This document shows positions 63,740-64,000 of a stretch of DNA of 64,000 bases, piece by piece. Position 1 is the stretch's first letter. Each line of letters begins with the position of its first letter. The notes below the pieces were generated by a model that had not been told where the DNA came from, searched no databases, and saw only the letters and a list, made by a program, of their open reading frames with translations. The DNA lies in NCBI GenBank assembly GCA_016721505.1, contig JADKHX010000009.1, positions 62,001 through 126,000 of the forward strand, written 5' to 3'. This DNA is from Rhodocyclaceae bacterium (GTDB taxonomy: Bacteria > Pseudomonadota > Gammaproteobacteria > Burkholderiales > Rhodocyclaceae). Position numbers and translations under genes: made by a program.

Positions 63740-64000
63740 TTAGGCAACGAAGCTATCAAACAAGGTCGGATCAAAGCCCACCAAAATACGACCATCAGCC
63801 ATTTCAACGACCGGCCGGCGTATCAAGCTGGTGTGTTCCATCATCAAGGTCACCGCTTGTCCCTGCGCGGTTATAACCGGTTTGGGATCAAATCGTTGCC
63901 AGGTGGTGCCCTTGGTATTAAGTAAACTTTTCCAGCCCACCACCTTGCACCACGCCACCAATTTCTCGCGTGGGACGCCGAGTTTTTTGTAGTCGTGAAA
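63740..64000 (-). CDS. ArsC/Spx-family (YffB-like) protein, 5' end outside window
   Basis: 87 codons are present and the frame is open to the right edge, reading HDYKKLGVPREKLVAWCKVVGW, then LLNTKGTTWQRF and the C-terminal MMEHTSLIRRPVVE and VGFDPTLFD. These are ArsC-fold signatures of the Spx/YffB branch, whose role is thought to be thiol redox rather than arsenate reduction. The N-terminal CXXC/CXXS region, which would help decide, is outside the window. It lies 6 bp upstream of hslO. Confidence 0.85.
   Translation of the reverse strand, partial: FHDYKKLGVPREKLVAWCKVVGWKSLLNTKGTTWQRFDPKPVITAQGQAVTLMMEHTSLIRRPVVEMADGRILVGFDPTLFDSFVA

Overview
The window is a gene-dense stretch of chromosome from a betaproteobacterium. 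The evidence is a complete 16S-tRNA-Ile-tRNA-Ala-23S-5S operon with betaproteobacterial sequence features, together with familiar neighbourhoods for this class: pyrD-rnfABCDGE-nth, accA-tilS, hda with a HAD phosphatase, miaA-mutL, and bamD diverging from rluD-pgeF. Nearly all genes are housekeeping or catabolic. I see no prophage, transposase, plasmid gene or CRISPR array. Several genes point to an aerobic heterotroph that probably stores polyhydroxyalkanoate: a phasin, aromatic amino acid catabolism, and an Rnf complex.

Layout. 1-9022: the end of greB, moaC, a BepA-like metalloprotease, a NorQ/CbbQ-type AAA ATPase, a DUF2721 protein, an AGPS-like flavoprotein, an orphan MlaF-type ATPase, an MFS carrier, an Asp-box repeat protein and a ThiS/MoaD-like protein. 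9141-16405: a NorD-like VWA protein, a secreted protein, a Kef-type antiporter, htpG behind a clear sigma-32 promoter, and a Cys-rich secreted protein. 16499-22535: a GspE/PilB ATPase, a phasin, a MoxR-VWA-FecR/Tat cluster, and DUF1841. 22528-29495: nth, rnfE, G, D, C, B, A and pyrD, all on the minus strand. 29539-35124: the rrn operon with promoter, processing stems, boxA and terminator. 35196-44421: accA, tilS, a fused osmoprotectant transporter, tRNA-Ser, a HAD phosphatase, hda, purM, miaA and mutL. 44525-54483: dedA, a lipoprotein, purN, a DUF3108 protein, rsmB, a PLD protein, mscS, rlmB, a thioesterase, bamD, rluD, a frameshifted pgeF and a small membrane protein. 54599-64000: hpd, phhA, a VOC protein and a FAH-family hydrolase (tyrosine catabolism), a large GGDEF-EAL protein, maiA, hslO and an ArsC-like gene cut by the window edge.

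The most unusual signal is a dispersed, modular repeat family that no single gene explains. I count 19 copies, some degenerate, in three size classes (about 25, 50 and 95-150 bp). They share the same right end, and most share a recognisable left end. Copies lie just after stop codons, fill intergenic gaps, and also sit inside genes. Three long copies are in frame inside mutL, a DUF3108 gene and hslO. All three are in the same orientation and reading frame and encode a shared SGSAVQSR peptide. One long copy fills the gap between convergent purM and miaA and supplies both stop codons. The pattern resembles the Rickettsia palindromic elements that insert in frame into protein genes, but in a betaproteobacterium and with a modular body.

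Other points worth checking are an HslO with only two of the four zinc cysteines, an MlaF-like ATPase whose switch histidine is a tyrosine, a one-base frameshift in pgeF, a NorQ-NorD pair split by six genes with no RuBisCO or NO reductase nearby, and a base change in a highly conserved 16S position.
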